A stretch of DNA of 64,000 nucleotides from an uncultured Hyphomicrobiales bacterium. GTDB taxonomy: Bacteria > Pseudomonadota > Alphaproteobacteria > Rhizobiales > Ancalomicrobiaceae. Shown in pieces: positions 8,135 through 16,787 of this stretch (the stretch's first letter is position 1; each line of letters opens with the position of its first letter). The notes under the pieces are model-generated. The model was not told where the DNA came from, did not search any database, and saw nothing but the letters and a program-made list of their open reading frames with translations. Position numbers and translations under genes: made by a program. The stretch spans positions 1-64,000 of the forward strand of contig CAIYYN010000073.1 of NCBI GenBank assembly GCA_903930435.1. Direction: 5' to 3'.

Positions 8135-8878
8135 TCACATAAACCACCTGAGGACAACGGGCGCCAATAACGCTGTTGCCAGACCGTTGAGGGCCATGGC
8201 GAGGCCGGCAAAGGCACCGGCGACATCATCGACCTGAAAGGCACGCGCGGTTCCGATCCCGTGCGAGGCGAGGCCAGCCGCGAAGCCACGAGCGGCAAAG
8301 TCCTTGATTCCAAGGGCGTTCATCAGCGGCGTCACGATGATGGCCCCGAAAATGCCCGTGGAGATCACAAAGACGGCTGTCAACGTCGGATCCGCACCGA
8401 TCTGCTGGGCGATACCCATGGCGATCCCGGCAGTCACTGATTTCGGAGCCAATGCCAGCGTCAAGGCGTGCGGTGCACCGAGCAATGTCGAAAGCCAGAC
8501 TGCCGACAGGATGGCGACGACAGCCCCGGTGATCAGGCTGGTGACAATCGGCAGAAGCGCAGAGATCACCAGCCGTCGATTGCGATAGAGCGGCACGCCG
8601 AGCGCGACTGTCGCGGGTCCCAGGAGGAAGTGGACGAACTGCGCGCCCGCGAAATAGATGCGATAATCGGTGTGGGTCAGCGCAAGGATCGATGCCGTCG
8701 CAACAATCGAAATCAACACCGGGTTGACGATGGGGCGATAGCCTGAGAGCCGCGCCAATTGCTGGGCGATCAGGAACACGCCCACGGTGATCGTCAGCCA
8801 GAGAAGCGGGCTCTGGGCGAGATAGACCCAGAGCGCAAATATGCTGGCCTCATCGGGCACGGTGGATACCGCGTTCAT
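8135..8878 (-). CDS. lrgB: LrgB/CidB-family membrane protein
   Basis: A 247-residue polytopic membrane protein of the LrgB family (PF04172). LrgB works with LrgA in a holin/antiholin-like pair that influences murein hydrolase activity; plant and some bacterial relatives export glycolate or other small organic acids. Visible family landmarks are the GARQFVHFLLGPATVALGVPLY-like segment (here FAGAQFVHFLLGPATVAL), the conserved ALAPKSVTAGIAMGIAQQIG stretch near residues 147-166, and GLASHGIGTARAF near residue 206. About seven hydrophobic helices are seen. The start overlaps the stop of lrgA by four bases, so the pair is one translational unit. Confidence 0.92.
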   Translation of the reverse strand: MNAVSTVPDEASIFALWVYLAQSPLLWLTITVGVFLIAQQLARLSGYRPIVNPVLISIVATASILALTHTDYRIYFAGAQFVHFLLGPATVALGVPLYRNRRLVISALLPIVTSLITGAVVAILSAVWLSTLLGAPHALTLALAPKSVTAGIAMGIAQQIGADPTLTAVFVISTGIFGAIIVTPLMNALGIKDFAARGFAAGLASHGIGTARAFQVDDVAGAFAGLAMALNGLATALLAPVVLRWFM

Positions 8879-9252
8879 GCGCGATCTCCCCCGCTCAACC
8901 GGCGCACAAGCCGGAAGGTCGCGACGGTCGCAATGAGTGTCAACAAGGTTGACCCAGCCAGCGCCACGCCGATGGCAATCCCGTTCGAGGCCACAAGGCC
9001 AATCGACTGGATGATACCCGCTCCAGCCGGAACGAACAGCAGCCCGAGATTTCGCAACAGTGTGTCCGATGTCGAGCCTATGGCCGATCTCGCATCGGTG
9101 GGATCGCTGCCCGTCAATCGATGCCTCAGCGCGAGGCCGCAGAACAGGATCACGATCCCGAGCACCGGGCCGGGTATGGGCAGATGCAGCGCATGAGCGA
9201 TGACTTCACCGGCTAGCTGGCAGGCGAGCAAACTGAAAAGTCCGATGAGCAT
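8875..9252 (-). CDS. lrgA: LrgA/CidA-family holin-like protein
   Basis: A 125-residue membrane protein of the CidA/LrgA family (PF03788) with four predicted helices. The start at 9252 (MLIGLFSLLACQLAGE) is chosen because it begins at the family's first helix and has an AAAGGAC ribosome site 9-13 bases upstream; the open frame continues to 9354 with a polar, unrelated sequence. The conserved PIPGPVLGIVILFCGL motif lies near residues 26-41, followed by a loop (residues 44-60) and the C-terminal helices. With LrgB it forms a two-gene operon. The operon's trigger is unknown here; no LytSR-type two-component genes are adjacent. Confidence 0.9.
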   Translation of the reverse strand: MLIGLFSLLACQLAGEVIAHALHLPIPGPVLGIVILFCGLALRHRLTGSDPTDARSAIGSTSDTLLRNLGLLFVPAGAGIIQSIGLVASNGIAIGVALAGSTLLTLIATVATFRLVRRLSGGDRA

Positions 9253-9487
9253 GGCGTCAAGTCCTTTCGCCCGGAATCCTGTTGCGCAGCCTGCCCTGTT
9301 TGCATGCCGTGCGACAGTGGCCGCAACACAAAAACTCCTACGCCGGAAAAGCAAAAATCACCGGACACGGGCACCCATGCAGCTTCGGCATTGGCAAAGG
9401 GGGCTGGATTGGAGTAACGACTAATCTACGTTAAAACCCGAGACCGCCGACAAACCGATCAGCGGCCAGATATTCGAGAGATACGCC

Positions 9488-11329
9488 ATGCCCGCCTATC
9501 GTTCCCGCACCTCCACCCACGGCCGTAACATGGCTGGCGCACGCGGCCTTTGGCGCGCAACCGGCATGACGGACAGCGATTTTGGCAAGCCGATCATCGC
9601 GGTCGTCAATTCCTTCACCCAGTTTGTGCCGGGCCACGTCCACTTGAAGGATCTCGGCCAGCTCGTCGCCCGCGAAATCGAAAAGGCGGGCGGTGTCGCC
9701 AAGGAGTTCAATACCATCGCCATCGACGACGGCATCGCGATGGGCCATGACGGCATGCTCTACAGCCTGCCTTCACGCGAAATCATCGCCGACAGCGTCG
9801 AGTATATGGTCAATGGCCATTGCGCCGATGCGATGGTGTGCATTTCCAATTGTGACAAGATCACCCCTGGCATGTTGATGGCGGCGCTGCGGCTGAACAT
9901 TCCGTGCGTGTTCGTCTCCGGCGGTCCGATGGAAGCGGGCAAGTACATCGCTGAAGGCGTGACCAAGAAGGTCGACCTCATCGATGCGATGATCGCCGCT
10001 GCCGACAGCAAGGTCTCTGACGCCGAGGTCGCAACCATCGAGCGGTCGGCCTGCCCGACCTGTGGCTCGTGCTCGGGCATGTTCACCGCCAATTCCATGA
10101 ACTGCCTGACCGAAGCGCTCGGCCTCGCGCTACCCGGCAACGGCTCGGTTCTGGCAACCCATGCCGATCGCAAGCGCCTGTTCGTCGAAGCCGGTCACCT
10201 GATCGTCGATCTGGCGCGCCGCTACTATGAGCAGGATGACGCCAGCGCGCTGCCGCGCTCGATTGCCTCGTTCAAGGCATTCGAGAATGCGATGACGCTC
10301 GACATCGCCATGGGCGGATCAACCAATACCGTGTTGCATTTGCTGGCAGCCGCCTATGAGGGCGAAATACCATTCACAATGGACGACATTGACCGTTTGT
10401 CGCGTCGGGTTCCGGTCGTGTGCAAGGTCGCCCCCTCGGTCGCCAACGTGCATATGGAAGACGTGCACCGCGCAGGCGGCATCATGGCCATTCTGGGCGA
10501 ACTCAACCGCGCGGGTCTGATCCATGCCGATCTGCCAACCGTGCATTCGGCGACAATGGCCGAAGCACTGGCGCTCTGGGACATTGCAACGACAACGAGT
10601 GAAACGGCGCGTTCATTCTATAGCGCAGCGCCGGGTGGAGTTCCGACACAGGTCGCGTTCAGCCAGGACCGCCGCTACGACGAGCTTGATATCGATCGCA
10701 AGGCTGGCGTCATCCGCGACTTCGAGCATGCCTATTCCAAAGATGGTGGCCTCGCAGTGCTGAAGGGCAATATCGCGCTTGACGGCTGTATCGTGAAGAC
10801 AGCCGGCGTCGATGCCTCGATCCTGAAGTTCACAGGCCCTGCCGTCGTGTTCGAAAGCCAGGATGCAGCGGTCGACGGCATCCTCAATGGCGGTGTGAAG
10901 GCGGGCGACGTGGTTGTCATCCGGTATGAAGGCCCGCGCGGCGGACCCGGCATGCAGGAAATGCTATATCCGACGAGCTACCTGAAATCCAAGGGCCTCG
11001 GCAAGGCATGCGCACTCATCACCGATGGCCGGTTTTCAGGCGGAACGTCGGGCCTGTCCATCGGCCATGCATCGCCGGAAGCAGCTGAAGGCGGCAATAT
11101 CGGACTGGTCGAAGCCGGTGACATCATCGAAATCGATATCCCGAACCGCCTGATCAGCCTGAAGATCTCCGATGCCGATCTGGCCAGCCGCCGCGCCGCG
11201 ATGGAAGCCAAAGGCAAGGACGCCTGGAAGCCCACCGCACCACGCAAGCGCAAGGTCACGACAGCACTTCGCGCCTATGCCTCGATGGCGACGAGCGCCG
11301 CCCGTGGTGCCGTGCGCGAAGTGAAATGA
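9488..11329 (+). CDS. ilvD: Dihydroxy-acid dehydratase
   Basis: A 613-residue dihydroxy-acid dehydratase, which converts 2,3-dihydroxy-isovalerate and its methylvalerate analogue to the 2-keto acids in valine, isoleucine and pantothenate synthesis. The length equals the long proteobacterial IlvD form. Fe-S and Mg ligands are visible: [13 protein letters not shown] near residue 120 and [19 protein letters not shown] near residue 195. The N-terminus reads [27 protein letters not shown] as in orthologues, and [23 protein letters not shown] near residue 515 is the conserved C-terminal motif. An AGAGATACGCC stretch precedes the ATG. It stands alone as a single-gene unit. No leader-peptide attenuator is visible in the 235 bases upstream. 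Confidence 0.97.
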   Translation: MPAYRSRTSTHGRNMAGARGLWRATGMTDSDFGKPIIAVVNSFTQFVPGHVHLKDLGQLVAREIEKAGGVAKEFNTIAIDDGIAMGHDGMLYSLPSREIIADSVEYMVNGHCADAMVCISNCDKITPGMLMAALRLNIPCVFVSGGPMEAGKYIAEGVTKKVDLIDAMIAAADSKVSDAEVATIERSACPTCGSCSGMFTANSMNCLTEALGLALPGNGSVLATHADRKRLFVEAGHLIVDLARRYYEQDDASALPRSIASFKAFENAMTLDIAMGGSTNTVLHLLAAAYEGEIPFTMDDIDRLSRRVPVVCKVAPSVANVHMEDVHRAGGIMAILGELNRAGLIHADLPTVHSATMAEALALWDIATTTSETARSFYSAAPGGVPTQVAFSQDRRYDELDIDRKAGVIRDFEHAYSKDGGLAVLKGNIALDGCIVKTAGVDASILKFTGPAVVFESQDAAVDGILNGGVKAGDVVVIRYEGPRGGPGMQEMLYPTSYLKSKGLGKACALITDGRFSGGTSGLSIGHASPEAAEGGNIGLVEAGDIIEIDIPNRLISLKISDADLASRRAAMEAKGKDAWKPTAPRKRKVTTALRAYASMATSAARGAVREVK

Positions 11330-11479
11330 GTTGCGAGCGGTCGAATTCATCGAACCAAAACAAGACCAGTCCGTCGGAGAGAGTTAAAGCGACGAACTGG
11401 ATTTTGTTCGAGATTGGTTGAGATTACGGCTGCTTCTTCATTCCCTGTTTCAAGTCCGATTTTGCCGAGGAGACACTCA

Positions 11480-11884
11480 ATGCCGCTCACAAAAACCTAC
11501 CGTGATCTCCTGAACGAGGCGAATGCCGTCATCGAAACTATCCCGACGACTGACGCCATTGCGCTGGCCAATGACCCCGAAGTCGTGTTCGTCGATCTGC
11601 GCGACGTTCGCGAACTGGAGCGGGAAGGCATGATCCCGAATGCCTTTCATGCCACGCGCGGCATGATCGAATTCTGGATCGATCCGACCAGCCCCTACTA
11701 CAAGGACATTTTTGGCTCGGGAAAGAAATTCGTGTTCTACTGCCAGTCCGGTTGGCGATCCGCGCTGACGGTCAAGACTGTGCAGGATATGGGCCTCGAA
11801 AACGTGGCCCATATCGATGGCGGCTTCCGGGCGTGGAAGGAAACGGGCGGTCCCGTCGCAACACGGCCCGCAAAGGGTGCCTGA
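11480..11884 (+). CDS. Rhodanese-like domain protein
   Basis: A 134-residue single-domain rhodanese (sulfurtransferase fold). The active-site loop CQSGWRSALTV near residue 92 keeps the catalytic cysteine and arginine, so sulfur transfer is possible. The N-terminal CH2A-like motif VFVDLRDVRELEREGMIPNAFHATRG is intact. The start at 11480 has a strong GAGGAGA ribosome site seven bases upstream; the frame extends to 11414 without one. No signal peptide, so cytoplasmic. Family members move persulfide sulfur or detoxify cyanide and sulfide; the specific partner cannot be told. It follows ilvD by 150 bases and converges on the GH19-like gene with an 11-base gap. Confidence 0.88.
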   Translation: MPLTKTYRDLLNEANAVIETIPTTDAIALANDPEVVFVDLRDVRELEREGMIPNAFHATRGMIEFWIDPTSPYYKDIFGSGKKFVFYCQSGWRSALTVKTVQDMGLENVAHIDGGFRAWKETGGPVATRPAKGA

Positions 11885-11895
11885 CGCGCTCAAAT

Positions 11896-12546
11896 TCAGG
11901 CGTCAAAGACCGATTTCCATTTTGCGATAAGGTCAATGCGGCCTTGTAGTCCGTTGAGCCCGCCGTTGATGCGCCGGGTTTCCAGGGTTGTCTTGTCACC
12001 ATCGGCAAAGGCTATGCATCCCAACTCCGCGTATTCCGCCGCGCCCATCCAGAGGCTGATGGCGGGATCGTTCGCCGCTTCAGGGTTATCGACAAGGTTC
12101 TGTCCAATGGCCCGGCCCATGCGGTCAAAGGCCTCACGGCCTGTCGTGTTGAGCGCACCGGCACCCCGGAAATTAAACCCATCGCCTTGCTTCACGTTGC
12201 CCAGTTCCTTGGCCATGACCGGATTACCCAGCCCATAGACACGTTCGCCGATGGCTTCCGGGTTATGGGCGATGGACTCCGCTTCGGCCAAGGTAACGCG
12301 CGCATGACCACCACCAAAGACATCAACAAGGCGCAAGGCGGTGTAATCAAGATTTTCGCGTAGTTCGGTGCCGCCGTTACATTCCCAACTGATCTGACCC
12401 CAGAAATGCGCACAACGGAGAGCCGAATTAAAACTGTAATGCGCGCTGACCTGCGGCCAGGCGGCCACGGTTCCGGCGATGACAGCGTCCGTCGCGTGTG
12501 GCCAGAAACGTTTCAAGGTTGCTTCAGACAGTGAGAGGTTCATCAA
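11896..12546 (-). CDS. GH19 chitinase/lysozyme-like hydrolase
   Basis: A 216-residue protein resembling the compact bacterial and phage GH19 hydrolases that cleave peptidoglycan or chitin. Features: HFWGQISWECNGG near residue 47, which corresponds to the family's HFLAQ-x-xHE region with the likely catalytic glutamate; ELRENLDY near residue 61; a VYGLGNPVMAKELGN segment; and GDGFNFRGAGALNTTGREAF near residue 121, matching the GDG-x-x-(F/Y)RGRG-x-x-x-x-TGR motif. There is no signal peptide, so export would need a holin or other route, as for phage endolysins. It sits alone with no phage genes nearby. The start could be 12546 or 12543 (two consecutive Met codons). Family call is good; substrate is not known. 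Confidence 0.8.
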   Translation of the reverse strand: MMNLSLSEATLKRFWPHATDAVIAGTVAAWPQVSAHYSFNSALRCAHFWGQISWECNGGTELRENLDYTALRLVDVFGGGHARVTLAEAESIAHNPEAIGERVYGLGNPVMAKELGNVKQGDGFNFRGAGALNTTGREAFDRMGRAIGQNLVDNPEAANDPAISLWMGAAEYAELGCIAFADGDKTTLETRRINGGLNGLQGRIDLIAKWKSVFDA

Positions 12547-12988
12547 TTGACTCCTGGCGTGTTCAAGGCGACGAAAAGAAGCGTTTAAAGTGCATTTTCA
12601 CGTCGACACATCTTATCAAAGTGGTGAGAACCTCACAAATGAACGTGAATTCCAATGTAACGACGGCTTGAAACAACCGGCATCCAAAGCACATTAAGTC
12701 ATTGATTTTAATATATTTAGCACAAATTCGACCGCCCATGCTTGATTTCCTTGCGGCTTGAAGTCCAGCATATGCAGTGCAGATTCCGAGAGTGTGAGGA
12801 AAGCGGCGGGGATAGGTTGGAAACCTGTCAACCAGCCCTTCGGCTCGGGAGACGCCTGGCAATCGGCCTCTATCAAATGAATGTCGCCATTGGCCTTGCC
12901 GGACCAGCGAAGCGGGTGGTACGCCTTATGTTGCGACCAACAACACATCAGCTGGCCCACCAGCGTAACCGTCAGGGCGGAGACCAAC
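12547..12988. other. Intergenic stretch between divergent genes
   Basis: The 442 bases lie between the start of the GH19-like gene and the start of the fumarylacetoacetase-family gene, so promoters for both should be here. The left third is AT-rich. The right two thirds carry a doubtful minus-strand frame (12694-12990) described separately. No RNA gene or terminator was recognised. Confidence 0.45.
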
Positions 12989-12990
12989 AT
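12694..12990 (-). CDS. Doubtful short ORF, unrecognised
   Basis: A possible 98-residue product beginning MLVSALTVTLVGQLMCCW, a short hydrophobic lead that could be a signal or lipoprotein-like segment, followed by a polar body (SGKANGDIHLIEADCQ, KGWLTGFQPIPAAFL). Its central codons are biased toward G or C at third positions as in real genes here, which is the reason for listing it. Against it: its start codon overlaps the start codon of the divergent gene at 12989, no good ribosome site is visible, the last codons are AT-rich, and I recognise no family. It might be a degraded gene remnant. Function unknown. Confidence 0.25.
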   Translation of the reverse strand: MLVSALTVTLVGQLMCCWSQHKAYHPLRWSGKANGDIHLIEADCQASPEPKGWLTGFQPIPAAFLTLSESALHMLDFKPQGNQAWAVEFVLNILKSMT

Positions 12991-14011
12991 GAAACTGGCA
13001 ACACTCAAGGATCGTACACGCGACGGAACCCTCGTTGTCGTTAGCCGCGATCTCACCCGTTATGTTTCAGCCCGCCCCATCGCCAATACGATGCAGGCTG
13101 CGCTCGACGATTGGGAACACATCGCGCCGCGCCTGGAGGCGCTCGCCGAAGAACTGGAACATGGGGCTGTTCCCTCGCTGCGTTTTCACGAGCATGATGC
13201 GCATTCGCCCCTGCCGCGCGCCTATCAGTGGGCAGATGGCTCGGCCTATGTGAATCACGTGGAACTGGTGCGCAAGGCGCGCGGTGCCGAGCTTCCGGCC
13301 TCATTCTGGACGGAGCCGCTGATGTACCAGGGCTGCTCCGACGGGTTTCTTGCGCCACGTGATCCCATCGTCTGCCCATCTGAAGACTTCGGCATCGATC
13401 TTGAGGGGGAATTGGCTGTCATAACCGGCGACGTGCCGATGGGCGCCACTCGGGAAGAAGCCGCCAGCTCGATCCGGTTGATCATGCTTGTGAATGACGT
13501 TTCGCTGCGCAATCTGATCCCCGCTGAACTGGCCAAAGGGTTTGGCTTCCTGCAATCCAAGCCTGCCTCCAGCTTTTCACCTGTTGCGGTGACGCCCGAT
13601 GGACTGGGCTCGGCTTGGGATGGAGCCAAGGTATCGCTGCCATTGAAGGTGACCCTCAACGGCAAGCCGTTCGGCAAGGTAGAAGCCGGGCAGGATATGA
13701 TCTTCGATTTCCCGACGCTGATAGCCCACGTCGCCAAGACGCGCAGTCTGGCTGCTGGCTCCATTGTTGGCTCTGGAACCATTTCCAACAAGGGATCAGA
13801 TGGCGGACCGGGCAAGCCGATCGCGCAAGGTGGCGTCGGTTATGCCTGCCTGGCGGAACAACGGACCGTCGAGACCATCCTGACCGGTGCGCCAGTAACG
13901 CCCTACCTGAGATTTGGTGACACTGTCCGGATTGAAATGGGCGACCGGCAGGGTCATTCTATCTTTGGTGCGATCGAGCAGACCGTAACCAGTCTTTCGT
14001 CAACAGCTTGA
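12989..14011 (+). CDS. Fumarylacetoacetate hydrolase-family protein
   Basis: A 340-residue member of the fumarylacetoacetase superfamily, which cleaves C-C bonds in, or hydrates, acyl-pyruvate-like intermediates in aromatic and related catabolism. The metal site is recognisable as DFGIDLEGELAVITGDVP near residue 133 (the acidic triad E-x-E...D), followed by LIMLVNDVSLRNL and the late GSGTISNKGSDGGPGKP loop. The N-terminus (MKLATLKDRTRDGTLVVVS) is the typical start of the subgroup often called 2-keto-4-pentenoate hydratase/FAH-like. The start has a GGCGGAG ribosome site; upstream in-frame codons lack similarity. Ten bases downstream begins holB, so co-transcription is possible. True substrate unknown; homogentisate-pathway partner genes are absent. 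Confidence 0.88.
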   Translation: MKLATLKDRTRDGTLVVVSRDLTRYVSARPIANTMQAALDDWEHIAPRLEALAEELEHGAVPSLRFHEHDAHSPLPRAYQWADGSAYVNHVELVRKARGAELPASFWTEPLMYQGCSDGFLAPRDPIVCPSEDFGIDLEGELAVITGDVPMGATREEAASSIRLIMLVNDVSLRNLIPAELAKGFGFLQSKPASSFSPVAVTPDGLGSAWDGAKVSLPLKVTLNGKPFGKVEAGQDMIFDFPTLIAHVAKTRSLAAGSIVGSGTISNKGSDGGPGKPIAQGGVGYACLAEQRTVETILTGAPVTPYLRFGDTVRIEMGDRQGHSIFGAIEQTVTSLSSTA

Positions 14012-14020
14012 GGATCCTGA

Positions 14021-15094
14021 ATGGCTCGTGCCGCCGTCCAACTGGATGCAGCCCCGGAAGTCGACGCGATTGACGGACTTGACAATCCGCGCGAGCAGTC
14101 ACGGCTGATCGGACATGCGCACGAAGAGCAGGTGTTGCTTGACGCCTATCGATCCGGCCGCATCCATCATGGCTGGATCCTTGGCGGCGTGAAGGGCTCG
14201 GGAAAGGCGACGCTGGCATTTCGATTTGCGCGGTTTGTGCTTGCCAATCCCGATCCGGGTTCGCCGTCAGTCAGGGCCGCGACGTCGCTGCACGTCGATC
14301 CATCATTGCCTGTCAGCCGAAGGATCGCAACCGGCGCACACGTCGATCTGCTGCATCTAAAACGGCCATGGGACGAAAAGGCAAAGCGGTTCAAGACCGA
14401 GATTCCGGTAGATGAAATTCGCCGGACAGTTGGGTTCTTCGGCTCGACAGCTGGCGAAGGCGGTTGGCGCATTTCGATCGTAGACCCAGCCGATGATCTG
14501 AATGGCAATGCCGCCAATGCCTTGCTGAAAATTCTGGAAGAACCACCTGCACGCTCGTTATTCCTGATCATTGCCAATCATCCCGGACGCTTGCTGCCCA
14601 CCATTCGCTCGCGCTGCCGGATGCTGCCAATTCCGCCGCTCTCCACCTCCCAGGTTCGCGAGGGGATGCAATCATTCGGGATCGGGACCGGGCACGCTGA
14701 CAACGTATTGGAAGCAGCGGCCTCGCTCAGCGAGGGCAGCCTGCGCCGTGCAGCCTTGCTGATGGAACTGGGCGGCGTCGATATCTGGAATGCGACCGCA
14801 AAGCTGATGGCAGGGCTGCCACGCCTTGATCTGAAGGCTGTCCACGCTCTCGCCGATCAGCTGGCCACGCGCGGTGCGGATGATGTCTTTGAGCTCGGAA
14901 TCGAGTTCATCATTCGCGCCATCCATGCACGAGCCGAAGACGACAGTGGCAGCAACCTTGAAAAGGCCGCGCACTGGGCCAAGCTGCATGCCGATATCGT
15001 GGCTCAGGTCGCAACGGCCGAAGCACTGAACCTCGACAGAAAGGCGCTTGTGCTGTCGATCTTTCGGGCAATCGAAGCCGTTTCCAAGAAATAG
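14021..15094 (+). CDS. holB: DNA polymerase III delta' subunit
   Basis: A 357-residue clamp-loader delta' subunit. It forms part of the complex that opens and loads the beta sliding clamp for DNA replication. Visible: [38 protein letters not shown] near residues 31-66 with a P-loop-like [10 protein letters not shown], then the AAA+ sequence [32 protein letters not shown] and [37 protein letters not shown] (sensor 1 and SRC arginine-finger motif). Length fits alphaproteobacterial orthologues. It is followed by metG after 58 bases, an order conserved in Hyphomicrobiales, but the usual upstream neighbours (tmk and the D,D-carboxypeptidase) are 8 kb away on the other strand. Confidence 0.93.
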   Translation: MARAAVQLDAAPEVDAIDGLDNPREQSRLIGHAHEEQVLLDAYRSGRIHHGWILGGVKGSGKATLAFRFARFVLANPDPGSPSVRAATSLHVDPSLPVSRRIATGAHVDLLHLKRPWDEKAKRFKTEIPVDEIRRTVGFFGSTAGEGGWRISIVDPADDLNGNAANALLKILEEPPARSLFLIIANHPGRLLPTIRSRCRMLPIPPLSTSQVREGMQSFGIGTGHADNVLEAAASLSEGSLRRAALLMELGGVDIWNATAKLMAGLPRLDLKAVHALADQLATRGADDVFELGIEFIIRAIHARAEDDSGSNLEKAAHWAKLHADIVAQVATAEALNLDRKALVLSIFRAIEAVSKK

Positions 15095-15152
15095 GACTTG
15101 TCTAGCGCGCTCCAATTCCTATGGTGCAGTCCCCAAAGAGGACGCGATCCCT

Positions 15153-16709
15153 ATGACTTCGAAGCCTTTCTACATCACAACCGCCATTGATTACCCGAAC
15201 GGGCGGCCCCACGTCGGCCACGCCTATGAAAAGATTGCGACAGATGCGCTCGCCCGGTTCAAACGCCTTGACGGTTACAATGTGCTGTTCCTGACCGGTA
15301 CGGACGAACATGGCCTCAAGATGCTGCAGACCGCCGAGCGGGAAGGCTTGACCACGCAGGCGCTTGTTGATCGCAATGCAGAGGTCTTCAGGCAAATGGA
15401 TGCCAAGCTTGGCGTCTCCTATGACGATTTTATCCGCACGACCGAGCAACGCCACCATGTCAGCGTTCAGGAAATCTGGCGGCGCATGGCAGCCAATGGC
15501 GATATTTACCTGGAGAAATACGCCGGTTGGTATTCGGTCCGCGACGAGGCCTATTACACCGAAGCCGAGACGGAACTGACGGAGACGGGCGAGCGGATTT
15601 CGTCGGGCACGCGTACACCCGTGACGTGGACCGAGGAAGACAGCTACTTCTTCCGGCTCTCCGCGTATCAAGACCGCCTGCTCGCTCATTACGAGGCGCA
15701 TCCGGATTTCATTGGGCCGCGAGAGCGCAAGAACGAAGTGATCAGCTTCGTGAAAGGCGGGCTGCAGGACCTGTCTATCTCGCGCACCACATTTGATTGG
15801 GGCATCCCGGTTCCCGATGCGCCGGGGCATGTGATGTATGTCTGGATTGATGCGCTTACGAATTATATCAGCGGCGCAGGGTTCCCGGACGAGAGTTCCG
15901 ACAAGTTCAAGACCTTCTGGCCCGCAGACGTCCACGTCATCGGCAAGGATATCGTGCGCTTTCACGCCGTCTATTGGCCGGCATTCCTGATGTCGGCAGG
16001 CCTGCCGCTGCCGAAGCGCGTTTTTGCGCACGGCTTCATCTTCAACAAGGGCGAGAAGATGTCGAAGTCGGTCGGCAACGTCGTCGACCCCTTCACGCTG
16101 GCTGATCACTATGGCGTCGATCAGATGCGGTTCTTCTTCCTGCGCGAAATCCCCTTCGGACAGGACGGCAGCTATAGCCACGAGGGCATTGTCGGTCGAT
16201 CCAATGCGGACCTCGCCAACGATCTCGGCAATCTCGCCCAACGCTCGCTGTCGATGATTTCAAAGAATCTCGAAGGCCGCATTCCCTCGCCCGGCCCTCT
16301 CTCGGCTGAAGATGAAACGATGCTGGCGAGCGCCGACGCCTTGCTGGCCACTGCCCGCGCAGCTTTTGACCTTCAGGAAATCCACAAGGCGCTGGAGGCA
16401 ATCTGGGCCGTCGTAGCGGATTGCAACAGGTACTTTACCGCCGCCGCTCCCTGGGCGCTCCGCAAGACCGATCCGGCGCGCATGGAGACGGTGCTGTGGG
16501 TGACTGGAGAAGTTCTGCGCATCGTCGGCATCCTGACCCAGCCCATCATGCCCACCGCATCCGCCGCCTTGCTGACAGCACTTGGCCAGCCTGAAGGCAG
16601 CGAACGTCAATTTGCAGCTCTTTCGTCTCGATTGGCGGGCGGTACGGAAATTCCAGCCCCGCAGCCGATCTTCCCGAAATACGTCGAAGCCGAAGAGGCC
16701 AAGGCCTGA
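15153..16709 (+). CDS. metG: Methionyl-tRNA synthetase
   Basis: A 518-residue class I methionyl-tRNA synthetase that charges initiator and elongator tRNA-Met. The start at 15153 ([27 protein letters not shown]) has an AAAGAGGA ribosome site; earlier in-frame codons lie inside the 3' end of holB and the gap. The HIGH-type motif is PHVGHAY near residue 18 and the KMSKS loop is [10 protein letters not shown] near residue 302. It is the short form without the zinc-knuckle insertion and without a C-terminal dimerisation tail, as usual in alphaproteobacteria. A clear hairpin terminator follows at 16726, so the transcript ends here and the expected next gene, a TatD-type hydrolase, is absent. Confidence 0.97.
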   Translation: MTSKPFYITTAIDYPNGRPHVGHAYEKIATDALARFKRLDGYNVLFLTGTDEHGLKMLQTAEREGLTTQALVDRNAEVFRQMDAKLGVSYDDFIRTTEQRHHVSVQEIWRRMAANGDIYLEKYAGWYSVRDEAYYTEAETELTETGERISSGTRTPVTWTEEDSYFFRLSAYQDRLLAHYEAHPDFIGPRERKNEVISFVKGGLQDLSISRTTFDWGIPVPDAPGHVMYVWIDALTNYISGAGFPDESSDKFKTFWPADVHVIGKDIVRFHAVYWPAFLMSAGLPLPKRVFAHGFIFNKGEKMSKSVGNVVDPFTLADHYGVDQMRFFFLREIPFGQDGSYSHEGIVGRSNADLANDLGNLAQRSLSMISKNLEGRIPSPGPLSAEDETMLASADALLATARAAFDLQEIHKALEAIWAVVADCNRYFTAAAPWALRKTDPARMETVLWVTGEVLRIVGILTQPIMPTASAALLTALGQPEGSERQFAALSSRLAGGTEIPAPQPIFPKYVEAEEAKA

Positions 16710-16725
16710 AATTTACGGCGCCAAA

Positions 16726-16766
16726 CAAAAACGGCCTCGCAGGATAAGTCCCGCGTGGCCGTTTTG
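16726..16766 (+). terminator. Bidirectional rho-independent terminator after metG
   Basis: AAAACGGCC followed by one mismatch and CGC pairs with GCG and GGCCGTTTT around a 12-base loop, and ends in TTTTGTCTT. The A-rich left arm makes it work in both directions, serving metG on the plus strand and the convergent polysaccharide deacetylase gene (stop at 16788) on the minus strand. Confidence 0.88.
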
Positions 16767-16787
16767 TCTTAGGGGTACTGCTCTCGA

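Noticed and set aside
8135-12546. lrgAB plus the GH19-like hydrolase as a lysis module
   Set aside because: They are 3 kb apart, with ilvD and a rhodanese between on the other strand; no shared regulation is visible.
15102-16241. 379-codon minus-strand frame inside metG
   Set aside because: Antisense shadow of a strongly biased gene; metG motifs on the plus strand are unambiguous.
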